Below are positions 40,078 to 52,505 of a DNA stretch of 64,000 bases, piece by piece. The stretch's first letter is position 1; each line of letters begins with the position of its first letter. The position numbers and the translations under genes were made by a program. This DNA comes from Glossina fuscipes. Its lineage: Eukaryota > Arthropoda > Insecta > Diptera > Glossinidae. The DNA lies in contig NW_023998414.1 in assembly GCF_014805625.2 (NCBI RefSeq), positions 18,637,006 to 18,701,005 of the forward strand. Reading direction: 5' to 3'. The notes under the pieces are model-generated. The model ran no database searches. It was given only the letters and a program-made list of their open reading frames with translations, and had not been told where the DNA came from.

Positions 40078-41373
40078 ATTGCGATTGCGCTTTCGAACGT
40101 TGTTAACGATAGTGCGTTTGTTGCGGGCAACCAAACATACAGTTATAATTAAAATGACTCCAATTAAAGCGAAGCCCAGTAGAGCGGGCAATAAAACACT
40201 ATCCTCTGCTTTATAGCCCTTAAAAAAGATAAAACAATATTTATCAGGATTAAGAATAATTGTCAAATTCACATCCTTAAAGCTTACATTCCATTGAAAA
40301 TACGTGGATGGATCTATATAAGGCCAATGATCTTGTATCCAATCTGCTGTAGTTTTGTTACGTTTTGCCGGTAAATTCATTTTCAAAGTCGCTTCCGTAG
40401 AATGGACAGGATTTATATTAGCTTTTTCGGTAGTAGTGGGGAATAATTTTGAATAATTTTTCACTAAAACGGGCGGTATACCCGGTTTTCTCGCGGTACC
40501 CTTCAGTAGCGGAACCTGTATGGAGCGTGCGCCTGCCGTGGTAGGATACAGAATATTTTTGAGCTGATATGAATTTACCGTAGCAGTTGCGGGTGAAATG
40601 ATAGCCGAGAATCCTTCAGCATTGCCAGGAATGACATGAGCTGAAGTTGTTGTCTGTGCTTTTGCATTGATGATGTCTTTGCTATTTTCTTTACTACTGA
40701 TCTCTTGGGTGGTTGCCGTCTTTGTTGTGGTGCTGACCACTTGTTCGATATTCGCTAAATGTGTTATCGTTATTGATGATGGTAATTCCTTTTTTCCTTT
40801 AATTTCGTTATTAGTTCCATTGTTTGTTTCATTTTGTAGATCGGTTGCTGTGTTATTATTATTGTAGTTTTTGTTGTTGTCCGGTAATATGGTTTTATTA
40901 ACTTTCAAAATAATTTTCTCTATCCCATCCTGATTAATAATTTTTACAGTTTTACCCACATTTATAGAACTACTGGTAATAATATTTCCCTTGTTAATCG
41001 AGGCGAAATTACTTAAATGATTGTTGTTATTGCTCTGGCCTTTCCCAACATGTGAATTATTGGAGGTAGACGAGTGTTTAGTGAATGCTGCCTTAGTTTT
41101 TAAAAACCATTGCGTTGGATCGGGTAGACATTCTGCTGATACCAGAAACGGTATTAGTACAGCACCCACTATAACGGTGCACACGAATATCACTCCCAAA
41201 TAGGCGAAAAATGAACGACGCTTCGGCTTCTTGGCTCTGGCCTTTTTCCCACCAGATACTGATTTAATTTTTCCCTCCAAGCGAAAATCATCATTTTGTG
41301 GTAATATCGTGTACTGTAGGCTGTTCTCGCCGTGCCTTATGGTCTTATACATATTTTTCGAGTTTTTTCCCAT
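40078..41373 (-). CDS. Two-span Asn/Thr-rich glycoprotein, unidentified (exon 1)
   Basis: A 432-codon exon from the ATG at 41373 to a strong phase-0 donor AAT|GTAAGT at 40078. The N-terminus (1-54) is basic just before a first membrane span (~55-80), with KKARAKKPKRR as an inside-positive stop signal. A long central region (80-390) is low-complexity and rich in Asn, Thr and Ser, with several N-glycosylation sequons (NNS, NKT, NNT, NET, NGT, NVS, NLT). A better-ordered juxtamembrane block (DWIQDHWPYIDPSTYFQW) precedes the second span (~392-416). A short basic cytosolic tail continues into the exon at 34287-34358. I do not recognise the family. Topology suggests both ends cytosolic with a glycosylated outer loop. 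Confidence 0.8.
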
Positions 41374-42993
41374 CCAAACTTTTAAAATTTCCGTATTGCT
41401 AATAAATTAAATCCAACTATAACCATATGTGTTCTCATATACTCTGTGCAATTCTATTCTATGCTACTGATATCGTAGTTCTGAGCAATCAATCGCTTCT
41501 ATACGATTGGTATTAAATATATATGTAGTTCTCTACTTGTTTATTTTCTTTCTTTTTTATTATTGATTTAACACCAAAATTTGTGCTTTTTTTTGTATAT
41601 TTTCGTTTTTTAAAGCACGTAAAGTTTAATGAGTTTTCCGTGTTCGGTCACAGACACATCATACACATGCATGAGTAAGATTTTTCTTTGTTGTTGTAAC
41701 TGCTTTTTTCTTTTCGTTTTTTGCAAAACACTTTGGAAAACTAGGGTAGGCTTGGCTATCCTTGATCATAATGTTTCTAATAAGACGCTTAGCCAAAAAA
41801 AAAAAAAAAGAAAAAAAAAGAAAAAAAAAACAAATAAAAAGAACTTAATTATAAATAAGATCTGTGTTCTATTGCCCCTAGTTCTGATTAGTTTTCTATT
41901 TTTGAACCTTATTATTAAATATATTCGCTTAACTTTTGCGCTGATTCTAAGCCATTTTTAGACAAATTCATTTTATCTTTTGAATATTACTTTTTTTTTT
42001 GCATTGTTCACTTTTCAATTTTTTTTTTTAACAAGAAAATTTTTTGTTTTCATTAAATTTTCTTTAACTAATATGTTTGCTTATTTTTCTTTCAATAGCT
42101 TCTTTTTTAAATTATCCTATTTTCCTTTCCGTATACATTGAAAAGGAGTCACTTTCACTACATCCGTTTTTATTTCTTTGTGCTTATTGATAAATCAATA
42201 AAAAAGACCTGTAGTTCGTTTGCGAAATTTCTCTTAAATGTTTTCAGTTTACAGTTGGTTTTGTTGGTTTTCATTCTACTTTGTTTGTCCCCAGTTTATT
42301 ATTTTAAGTCTGGCAACGTCGCAGATTTCAAAAGGTTTTTCACCGTTCCCCTGACGTACGAAAAAAACGAGTATAGGCAACACTTTTTCAAGTCATGAGA
42401 GAATTGCCAAGACAATAACGTCTCACGAAGTGTACTTTTCGGGATAAATAATGAAAAGAAAGATGTCGATGAGGCGAACGGCAATACTTTTTAAATATAA
42501 TATTTTACGAATTGATAGTTTAATCGTTGCAAATACGTTTCAACCGTTGTAAATGGATTTTAATCGTTACAAAATCGCTGTATTCTAACAGGAAAGTAAA
42601 TTTTACTCATGAAAATGAAAAGTAAGTAACAAACACATACATACAGTCTTAAAAAATTTTAAAGATCTGAAAATAGTATAACCAAAACATAATATATTAA
42701 AGAAGTATATAAATAAATGATTTTGTGTTTTGTGAATACATAATAATTCTAACATCTTTTCAATTTTTAATATTTTTTATGTTAATGATAATAATTCAAT
42801 TTTGACTTTTATGATATTAATAATAATGATAATATAATTTTATTTCATTCTAAACGATTAGTGCGTTTAGAATTTTTTATCTTGAAAATTTCCCACCAAT
42901 TTAATGAAACAGTGTCTGTGAAGATTCTCCGTTCATAGTTCGACACCGGAAGCTCGGAGTAAGGGAAACGATTATGGGTTTTTAATTTGGACA

Positions 42994-43170
42994 ATGAAAT
43001 GGGGAAAAAATAACCGAGAGCCTACAAGTGACGAATGGAAAAGGACTTTCGGATCGGACGTGTATCTATTGGAAGAAGATTATCAAATAAATGGTCCGGA
43101 TATCAAAGGCGACACTTGGGTTGAAGAAAACAACGCTAATGTTATAAGCGAGGATAAAGCGGTAACGTAG
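42994..43170 (+). other. Small open frame, 58 codons, unassigned
   Basis: ATG to TAG with balanced composition, unlike the surrounding AT-rich spacer. It reads MKWGKNNREPTSDEWKRTFG at the start and then an acidic stretch with GDTWVEENN. It could be a small gene or an exon or mobile-element remnant. No family recognised and no splice evidence. Confidence 0.2.
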
Positions 43171-43779
43171 TAGTAGTCTATAGCGAAGCAAGGGGAACAA
43201 AAGACACTATCTATGTGAGTACCTTAAAGCAAATATACGCTATGAAAAAATTGTTGACATTTATGACGAAAAGAGGTTTTACTTTATTTACTCTCAGTTA
43301 ATAATCCTCTTACTTGTTAATGTTTTGTCGTGTTTTATGTACGCTGTCATGATTCGCTCCCTTTCGAAGTCTGGCGATCACATGTTTCATCGATTGCTTA
43401 TATCAACCGCACGAAAAGACATTTAAGCCACATATACGACTTAACACGTAAACCATGCAGTACATAGGTATCGCATTATTCACATTGAAGCAATGATGCC
43501 AACAAGATGGTACTATAATGCATTGTTTTTATATCGTTTTGTCCCTCCACCTGTAGCTTGTTTGGACAAACAAAGGGATTGAACCTGTAAGCAAAAAGAG
43601 TGACATTTTAATCATTCCCACGAGTGTTGTAAGGGACATAGTGGTGTGATTCGCTATAAAGACACGGCGACGGATTAGGGTTAAAACAAGAAGAGCTAAT
43701 CTGTTTATATATTTTTGCATTCAATCCACAATCTGGTACAAAAACGGGACATAATGAAAATGGGTTAGCATTTTTCAAA

Positions 43780-44190
43780 ATTTCTCGACAGTAGTCGATG
43801 TTCTATTTCGATATTCTAAATTGATATGAAAAATTTTGATTAGGCGGTGGCAGTTTTTCAAATCCCCTTTGAAGAACTGAATCTCTATATAGGCTAATTT
43901 TCAATATTTCAATATATACCATTGCATATAACGATTCCCATGGAACATAATCCCTTATATGCCACAAAGTCTTAATTTTTAATGTAATGTAGTAATTTCA
44001 CATAACAAATTAAGTGGACCAAATTGGAACTATATAGAACCTGGCTTGGACCTCACTCCATGTAAGATTTCTTATAGGTGGTAAGCGTTTTAGAAAAGCT
44101 TTGGGCCTTTGTAGCAATTTAGCAGAAAAATTGGCGGTAGGGAATCCACACCGCATAGGCTTGTTTTTTAAACTCTAACACATATACGGA
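43780..44190 (+). repeat. Repeat family II body fragment
   Basis: The blocks GTAATTTCACATAACAAATT, AAGTGGACC, TGGAACTATATAGAACC, CTCACTCCATGTAAG and a CTTATAGGTGGTAAGC block are collinear with 46745-46860, inside the long family II copy. The family ends were not seen here. Confidence 0.6.
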
Positions 44191-45389
44191 TGAGATCACA
44201 TGAAAAGCACACCCTTTTGAATAGAGAAAGTCCAATTAAAATTTTGCAATATTCATAGTCTTGCACATCAACGTGGAACAAACTTTTTGCTCTCTCTCAC
44301 TCTCTCTGTCACATGTTGTTATTTACATTTCGGGTCTTGAAGTGTGACATGATAATTCCGCTGCGCAAATGAGAGTTGGTAGAGAAACGTTTCGTACTTT
44401 AGTTATGCAATGTTTTTCTTCAAGCTTTACAACAATGTATTATATATGCATTCTTACATATACATTGAGCTTTATGCAACAATATTGAACTGTTATATAG
44501 TGACCTGTGGCTGCGTAACGTTATTTAAAATTATCCTGCTGATTTATAATTAAAAATAAAAGATTTGGAATTCGAATATTTCTTCTAAACGAATTTAAAT
44601 TTGAACTATCGTAAAGTATTTTGCAATCGCTTTTGAAATTTTAAGCATCTAGAGTGCACTTTAAAACTATTCACACATAAGTACTTATGTGTTACATACT
44701 TGAGAAACAGAAACCACTTTTCAAATGTAGGTGTATTTACATGTATACATGTGTGCATATGCATAAATACGCGTATAGGCAAACGTTTTGTCAACAACTT
44801 AACTAAATCGAGCTGCTCTGGATTCCAAACAAAAGAAAAATAACATTGACAAAGCTATCAAAATGTTTAGCGTTTCGCTATTGGAAAAATTAGTTCATGT
44901 ATTTTTTTTTTTATTTTTTTTATTTTGTTAACCCGGATCGACTAAACATAATTAAACATATGAACAGAGCAAATATTTGCGCAACAACACACAACGCAAA
45001 ATAAAAACATCGAAAGTATGTTGAGAGTTTCTCGATATACTATAATAAATAACTGCAGAGATATATATATGTATAGAACAAAAGTATAACATTATCGATC
45101 GAATTATTATTATTGTTATTATCATATATATAGTGTTGATGTCGTTTAATTTTTTGCTGAGAATCATTTGAGTGCAATATTTTGTCCAGGGTTTTCAAGT
45201 AATAATTGAGTGGACTTGAAATGTGACGAACTTTCAAATCCGGCTCTGTCAACCGCGGTTCGGAAGACTTAAGTTCAATTCCTGGCATAATATACCTATA
45301 CTTTACTCGTAATAGATGTACTAACTGATAATAATGATGATATGAGTAATGATCGGCAAAATTATATTCTTTTATATCCCTCGTCTTTT

Positions 45390-45690
45390 ATGAGTAATGA
45401 GTGAGAAACTCAATTTTTTTGGGCTTTCAAAGCAGAAATATTTTCACGTTACGTTCTATTGCGGGTATGTTCGTCAAGCGATTTCGATCATTTTCAATCC
45501 AAACTTGTATCGAGGAATCTTTAATGTTCATGTCAAATTTGAATCAGGATCAGGAGAATGTTCATCGCGGACTTTACACAGACAAGTAGGCGGACAGATG
45601 GAAATATGAAAATAGATCAAGAAATTGATTTACTGCTCAAGAACGTACTACATATACACACTTTTTGTGGGATCTTTGAAGTCTTCTTTT
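45390..45690 (+). repeat. Dispersed repeat family I, copy C (partial)
   Basis: Shares with copy A the order GAGTAATGAGT, a GCTTT..AAA block, a GTCAAATTTGAA block, a GAAAATGTT-like block, ACACAGACAAGTAGGCGGAC and then GATCAAGA. The 5' end is degraded. Confidence 0.55.
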
Positions 45691-46353
45691 GAATAATAAC
45701 AACAATAATAATATAAACTTTGTTTCAGTTCGTAGATCTTATAGAAGCAATATGACACAGCGTTTGCTGTCTCGAAAAGGTATGCATAGATTCTCAAAGT
45801 ACCTTTAGCCCAAATTTTTGCCATTTTTCTTGATTGGGAACTTCCTTTCCAAGATACGAGGACTTTTTTTAATGGATAGCTGTTATTACTTGTCGCATAT
45901 GCAAAAATTCTTCAGATATTCTTCAGTGTTAAGGATCAGCAAGGAGCTAGTGTTTAAGTAAATGTTTTATCGATTATTTCCGAAAAATCTCTAAATGGCT
46001 GTACATCCGTTCCGGGGTGATCGTGAGTGCTCTTCTTCTCGAATTTCGATTACCTGCATAAAATAATATGCCGATACTTCTTGTAGTGCGTGTGCAATGA
46101 GTGGTAAATAATCGAATAACTCCCACATGATTGCATCCTAGTTAGAACATTTCTCGACAAGTATGATGCGCATAAAGATTGATTTCCAAAGTGCACATTC
46201 CTAAGCGTAATAATACATTTTACGATTGTGAGTCATATCGCGGCATAATAACACACATTTTGAGAAAAGGGGGATAATTTGAACAGCATGATTAACTCCC
46301 AATTTATAAAGATTTACTTTTTTAGTGTTAATTAATGAATTAAGGTAAAGTAG

Positions 46354-47427
46354 AACAAGTAAAGCAAGTAAGGATATTATAGTCGGGCAAGGCCGACCAT
46401 CACATACGTTAGACTACCTTGTCTAGTATAATTATTCACTCGTTTACGTAATTACAGACAATCTCGCAATCCTAAACTTTAGACCGGATAAGGTAATTTT
46501 ATAAACCCCTTCTTTATAGAACCGTTCCAACGAGAATTAAAACTTTATATGTTAAAAAGGGATAATTTGCAATATTTCATGGTGAAAATTGGCTCATAAT
46601 AATAAATTGACAAAGAAATCTACCTTACTGAACTTGGACCATGGAGGTCTATTTTTTGGATACCACTGCATATAAGGAGTCTTATGAATCGTAAGCTCTT
46701 ATATATGCTAAAAGGGTTTAATTTGTTAATTTTGTTGCGATGAAAATTTGTTCATAACAGTAATTTCATATAAAAAATAGGTGGACCTAATTTGAATTGC
46801 ATGGATCCATTTCTTGGCTTCACTCCATGTCATGTATTATATAATTATGAGTAGAAAGGCCTTAAGAGAGAAAGGCTTAATTTTTAATATTTTATGATGA
46901 AAATTAACTCACAGTAGCGACTGAGCAAGAACAATTAAGGGTAGGGAATTTAGATTATATAGGTCTATTTTTTTTTACCCTAATATACTACGAAAAGCAA
47001 GATCTTATACGGTATGTTATTGTCAAAACAAACGAATAACTGTATTAGACGAGGTGTAGGTGTAGATCGACGTTGCTCGATTATAATGTACTTACTTGTT
47101 TTATCTAGTGACTTTTTAAAATAAAGCGTTATATAGGGAATGCTCGAAAAAGTGCGCCGATGCATATCATTTTCAATCCTTAAGTAAAAGTACATCTCTG
47201 ATCCAAATTTTGTAAAAATATCTTAAAATTTGCTACTTGTTTGTTAAACCCAAAAATACGTTGTCCGACACACGGACAGACAGGCAGACGAGCTTAGATC
47301 GATTTGAAAAATGACTCTAAATCGATCAGTACAATAAAATTTGGGACTATCTTAAGCCCTTCTGGGTCTTACATACGTCCTTACAAACTTAATATACCCT
47401 GCACCACAAGTAATGTAGGGTATAAAC
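46354..47427 (+). repeat. Dispersed repeat family II, long copy (a)
   Basis: Begins ACAAGTAAAGCAAGTAAGGA, then AGTCGGGCAAGGCCGACCAT and a CACATACG..CTACCTTGTCTA head. It ends AATATACCCTGCACCACAAG, TAATGTAGGGTATAAAC. Between are two or more diverged ~170-base modules, each with a GATGAAAATT block, a CTCATAA-like block and a GGTGGACCTAATTTGAATTG or ACTTGGACCATGGAGG block. A GGACAGACAGGCAGACGAGC block precedes the tail. No open frame. Confidence 0.65.
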
Positions 47428-47429
47428 AC

Positions 47430-47767
47430 TACAGTCCGGCACGGCTCATCATTAAATACCCTAGACCATTTTGCTTAATACAGTTACTCATATGACGACA
47501 TATCAAAATAAGGCTTTACGATGAGAAATGATTGGAAAAAGTTTGACAATCCCAATCATTTTCATTGGGTGAAAACATGTCGGTGTGTTTTGCAAATTGC
47601 ATTAAAATAGCCTAGAATCTCTGTGATCTGTAGATTGAATACAAGAAAACAAGACACGCAGACGGACGGACAAGTGGTGTATTAAATGATGCGTCTATCT
47701 TAACTCATTGTGGCTGTTGCATACATTTGCACAAAACTTATTGCACAAGTTGTGCAGGGCATAAGAA
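47430..47767 (+). repeat. Dispersed repeat family II, short copy (b)
   Basis: Starts three bases after the long copy: GTCCGGCACGGCTCATCATT, AAATACCCTAGACCATTTTG. It ends GTTGCATACATTTGCACAAA, then a degraded hairpin and GCAGGGCATAA. About 340 bases, with the same head and tail as the long copy but without the repeated middle modules. Confidence 0.65.
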
Positions 47768-48171
47768 CATATTTTGCGAATGCAATGTAAAATAATTGAA
47801 AAATTCAAGGTCAAAGTTCGAAAGTCGCTTGAAGACACATCATGCTGTGGTTAGTTATTTAGGATTAAAATCTGTTTGTAATGCGAATTTAGTAAATATA
47901 ACGTAGTAGAGTGACGCGTTAAAGTTGGGTTATGTTCTTGCCATGGCGGTCAACTAAGAGTGCAAATGAAATGAGAAACTATTTACGCGCCCATATGTCG
48001 GCGTTTAATGTAACAACATTGATTTAATTTAACTTAGTTTGTCATTGTTTGTTGCGCGCTATGCAATCCAAATAGTTATGCAATTGTTTATTATTTGTTG
48101 TTGCTATAAAAACATTCATCAACAAAGTAATTAATCAAAGAGTTCAATTGTTTGGAACTATTTTGCCTTTG

Positions 48172-48174
<3 letters not shown>

Positions 48175-48212
<38 letters not shown>
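48175..48212. repeat. (GT)n microsatellite
   Basis: Nineteen uninterrupted GT units. Confidence 0.95.
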
Positions 48213-48213
<1 letters not shown>

Positions 48214-49027
48214 CGTCTATTTAATGAAAACATTTTGCAAAGTTGAACAAATAAATAAAAGAGTACGGGATAGTTTTCAGAAATTTTACTTTTCCATTCC
48301 GTATCCTAGGATAGAAGTAAAAATCAAAGAAATAAGCTCAGCCCTAGTTAGCGGAAACGATTTACTCTGCTTAAATTACATCTGAGAATTGTTTGAGAGC
48401 TTGTGGTACAAGGGTATATTAAGTGTGTGTGAATGTATGCAACATCGAAGAGAAGTTCAGATGGATTGAATCTTTTCATTGTAACGATCGATTTAGAATT
48501 ATTTTCTGAATAGGATTTCAGCAGGATCTCGGTCGGGCTTGCTTTCTTGTATTTGATACACTAACAACTATTGGTTCACTATTCACGAACACTATTACAA
48601 AAGATTTAGATGGGATTACCTTATCGACCACTTACCATACAAAATAGATGTAAACGTAGTGTGTTTTCACTTGTTCTCCTCTCTTCAATCAATAATTGAT
48701 TGCATGTGCGTCGAATAAAGCATAAATATATCTGATCATTAGATTAGTTTTAAAAGGCAAAAAGCAATGAGGAAATGGAGTCAATAAAAACAAAAACAAA
48801 TACATCAGCAATATTGCAGTTTGTTTTTATACAATCTGTGTGCGTAAATATGCATAACATGATTACAGATTATTTTGTGTAATCTTCAATATGTTCTGGT
48901 AAAGTGAGATGTGCCAACTCATATCAATAGCTGTGGAGGAAGGATTTTTGTTTTTGTATCTCAAGTCCTTCTCTTGTGCGTGTTACATATGTCCGCACAA
49001 TCCTAATATGCCCTTACATTACCTTAT

Positions 49028-49140
49028 CCAGCTGAGTAGCCGAGAGTAGATAAGAACCACGACAACCAGACCACGGACCAAATCGCGTTCAAATCTCAAG
49101 TGCGGTTGAGTTAACGTTGCCCGTTGTTACGATTGGTACG
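49028..49140 (+). repeat. tRNA-Ser-like SINE, copy 2 (diverged)
   Basis: CAGCTGAGTAGCCGAGAGTA resembles the A-box head of copy 1. CGCGTTCAAATCTCAAGTGC matches its B-box region. The 3' tail is not recognisable. Confidence 0.5.
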
Positions 49141-49562
49141 ACTGGTCAGCTGTAGCCATCACCTCCCTATTTCTTTCTCATTTCTCTCTTCATTTTGACA
49201 GTCTTCGCGTTACATCGAAAAGCGGATGTCTCTTGTGTGATTGGTCGTATTACAAAAAAAAAGATTAAAAAAAGAAAAAATTTTGTTTAGTGTATAAAGA
49301 AAGTACTCTTTTTTTTTTAAGCTTGCATAGACAGTAATTCTCCTCTATTTTGCATAAAAACATTTGCCGTATCTACGTATTACGCAGTTTACGGGATGAA
49401 TTCATTTCAGCTGGAGTTTCATTATCGTTCGCGACTTATTTTAACTTTACATGATACCGATAATGGTTAAGGGTCTTTAAAATTTAATAACTCTTTCAGA
49501 TTGCCTTAAAAAAGCTTCTTGCGTTTCTTCAAATTCAGTCTCGCACATGTATGGGGTTCAAA

Positions 49563-50152
49563 CAACTGAGAAAATTATATTTGGTCGTGATCGAATCTTT
49601 CATACCCATCACCGTTATCCTTAAAAAAAAAAAAAAAAAAAATAGTAAAATCTTGAATCTTGTTTTTACACATTAAATTTCGATATACTATAATATTGGA
49701 TAGGCATGATCAATTTTTGATTCACTTTTGTGAACGTACTACAGCATCGTTCAAATGCTTGTACATTTATCCGCTCTCGGTTATGAGTAATGAGTAAAAA
49801 ATCAATTTTTTATTGCTTTTGAAAAACAGAGGTGCCTCCCAGTTTGAATATTGCTGTGGGCGTGTCCTTCGACCGATTTCTTATCATACTTTCAATGCGA
49901 AACTGCGAGTAGGAATTTCCAATGTTTCTGTCAAATTTGAAGTCGATAGCTTCATTTTTGCGGCCAGGGAAAATGTTTACAAAAGACATTATACGGACGG
50001 ACAGACGGACAGACGAACAGATAGCCATGCTTAAATCGATTCAGAATTTGATACTGATCAAGAGTGGGCGGTCTGTGAAGTTGTCTTCTGGGCATTGCAA
50101 ACACTTTTACTAAATGAATGCAATCCTTGTCCTTCAGTGATGGGTATAAAAA
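49563..50152 (+). repeat. Dispersed repeat family I, copy A (best copy)
   Basis: Begins AACTGAGAAAATTATATTTG and GTCGTGATCGAATCTTTC, followed by ATACCCATCACCG. It ends CCTTCAGTGATGGGTATAAA, which is nearly the reverse complement of that subterminal block. The core has GTCAAATTTGAAGTCGATAG, GGACGGACAGACGGACAGAC and GATTCAGAATTTGATACTGA. About 590 bases with no credible open frame; the apparent Arg/Thr/Asp frames translate the GACGGACA repeat. Confidence 0.7.
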
Positions 50153-50340
50153 CGTGCCATAGCATCGTTATAAGCGCATGCATACAAGCTCTTATGGGTG
50201 AAATTAGCACGTTTTTAATTTATGTGATACTTTGCCTGCAAAAATAGTGGTTTCCTCTTGCTGATCCTGATGGGCGATAAAAATTTTTAAAATTCGTTTG
50301 TATTGTTTATTGAATTCATTTTTTATGAAACCACATATAC

Positions 50341-50376
50341 ACAAACACACAAACACAAACACACACACACACACAC
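50341..50376. repeat. (CA)n-rich microsatellite
   Basis: Interrupted then pure CA units. Confidence 0.9.
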
Positions 50377-51416
50377 ATAAACAAAATAGGCGATAAATTG
50401 TATTAAGTCTTTAACATCCTATTGTGATGCGATGAATATTAAATGAACATATGATTGCATTGAGATGAAAAAAGTTCGACTCCAAAAATTTTGGGTATCG
50501 AGTATATATGTATATATATATATGTATATTGTCAATATAAACCTGAAAAGCTATATAAAACCAGTGCATTATAGCCGATGCTGATGATGATGATACTGTT
50601 GCTGATGCCGATGCCGATGCCGATGTTGATGTTGACGGTGATAGTTTTAGATAAAGTGACAAAGGCATTAAAAGCAAAAAACTGTACAAAAGCCGCAAGG
50701 ACTGGCTTTATCGAAAAGTGCTGGCACACAAACAATTTCAAAAGAAACCACAATTCAAGAATTTCGTTTGTCTTCATTCATGCTTCAGTAGTGGTGAAAT
50801 TTTCTTATATTGTATATACACATACATATGAATGAAATAAATTACTTTACCGTGTATGCTTGCAACGCATTCATTCAAGTACATGTGGCTGTTGCGCATT
50901 TTGCTTGATTAATTTATTTATTGAGTTCAAATGCGAATAAATAAATAAATGATAATGAATGTATGTTGGTGACACGGAGATTGGCATACGTTAGAAAATT
51001 TGCTATTTTATAAATGTTAAGATAATTTGGCGAAAAATTAAAAACAAATATAAACGAACGAAAGGTAAGAGATAAAATTTTCTTTTTAATACGAAACAAT
51101 TTAATTATATCTTTAATCGAATTTATAATATACACGTAACGTACGTGATGTTTGGTAAGAAGAAACACCTACATATCGAAAAGCCGTTTCTGATACAATA
51201 AAATTAAATTAGCCTGTGGATGAATTTTCTATAGCCGTCATTTTCATTTAAAAGATAACTGAAAACATATAAAACTTCGATAGTCCATAATTTTTCCGCC
51301 TTCTTTTTTACGGTTAATGTATCATCACCTATCGTATATACGTGGAATTGTCTATTGCTTGTATCTGTTGTAATTTCCGAGTGATTTGCTGGCTTTTAAA
51401 CGCGCAAAGTTAGTTA

Positions 51417-51660
51417 TACTCGCAGTTTATATTATGCTGCAGATGTGTCCTTTAATGAACCTATGCTTGCATGAACTTCCAATGTATCTCTCAAATGCGA
51501 AGTCATTCGCAATATCTTAAATTTTGGCCAACAAAGAGAGAGAAATATAGACGGACGGACCGACGGACGGACGGACAAACGGACGGACGAACGAAAGAGC
51601 GTACAGATATAAACGAATGTATACACAATTTGATAGTAAACAAGAATGTGCATACATATA
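51417..51660 (+). repeat. Dispersed repeat family I, copy D (partial)
   Basis: CTTCCAATGTATCTCTCAAA, TGCGAAGTC and GAGAGAAATATAGACGGACG followed by an expanded GACGGACG run line up with copy A's core. It ends in an ACACAATTTGATAGTA block. Confidence 0.6.
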
Positions 51661-51931
51661 TATATATAATTTAAGGAGCAATCTTAACTCTAACAAACAG
51701 TTAACTTTCCTTGAGAGTTCGCATTGCATTTATATCGCGTTCTTAGGTCTGAACATTTCCATCTTTCTAAGCTATTTCGTTATGTAAAAACACATAAGTG
51801 TATATATATATATATATATATATATGTACAAAAATAACTTTAATTTAATCTTAACTTTTGCTTTCGTTTACAACGAGCATTACGTTGTTGTTTTTTTTTT
51901 CGTCTGTTTGTTTGTTTTGAGTAGAAAGCAA

Positions 51932-52505
51932 AATAAGCAAGAAAATTGTATTCATTCATTCCTGGACGAATTTTCCGTACCCATCACGTTTCTCTTTAAA
52001 AACAAAATATGGGTAAAAAATGAAACTTTGGATATTCTATTATGTTAGCTATCAGACGTTGTCGATTTTTTTTTTTTTCATTTTTGTACAATAACTTTAG
52101 AATCACTCATAGGAAAATGTACATGAAAAATTTATGGTTTTGTCAGCAGTAGTTTACAAGTTGATAAGAAATATAATCAACTTTTTTTTTGTTTTTTTTT
52201 ATTTTTTCGCTTTTGAAAACTTATGTGTTCTCGGAGTAGACGGATTTTTCAATCATTCTCAATGGCTGCAACTGTGTACAAGAATATATCGAATTGACTT
52301 CTTGTTAAATAGATAAATGGCCAGATTTACCACAGAGAGGAACCCGCAGACGGACGGATAGAAAAAATGGAGAAAGATGCTTACGCCAATTCCAAAATTT
52401 GATGAATAAGAAAGCTTGTAAATACTTTGTAGGATCTGTAAAGTGTCTTTCCGGCAGTTGCAAGTGCCTTGATAAATTGAGTATGCGCTCATCCTTCGGT
52501 GGTGA
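51932..52505 (+). repeat. Dispersed repeat family I, copy E
   Basis: Begins ATAAGCAAGAAAATTGTATT and carries GTACCCATCACG at 51979. It has CGCAGACGGACGGATAG in the core and ends TGAGTATGCGCTCATCCTTC, GGTGGTGAG. Complete-looking, about 570 bases. Confidence 0.6.

Larger units (their letters stand above)
41374..46353. other. Gene-poor AT-rich stretch
   Basis: Contains the promoter side of the glycoprotein gene, homopolymers, a 58-codon open frame at 42994-43170, a block homologous to repeat family II (about 43780-44190) and a partial family I copy (45390-45690). A CTCT/AGAG-rich patch lies near 44292. No gene recognised. Confidence 0.5.
47768..49562. other. Non-coding stretch with microsatellite and SINE
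   Basis: Holds the (TG)n tract at 48175-48212 and SINE copy 2 (49028-49140). The rest is AT-rich with no gene recognised. Confidence 0.5.

Noticed and set aside
48175..48212. Regularly spaced repeats as a CRISPR array
   Set aside because: All such tracts are microsatellites without spacers, in a eukaryotic genome.
51432..51729. Arg/Thr/Asp- or Ser/Val/Pro-rich frames across GACGGACG repeats
   Set aside because: They follow from the short tandem repeat in every frame and differ between copies.
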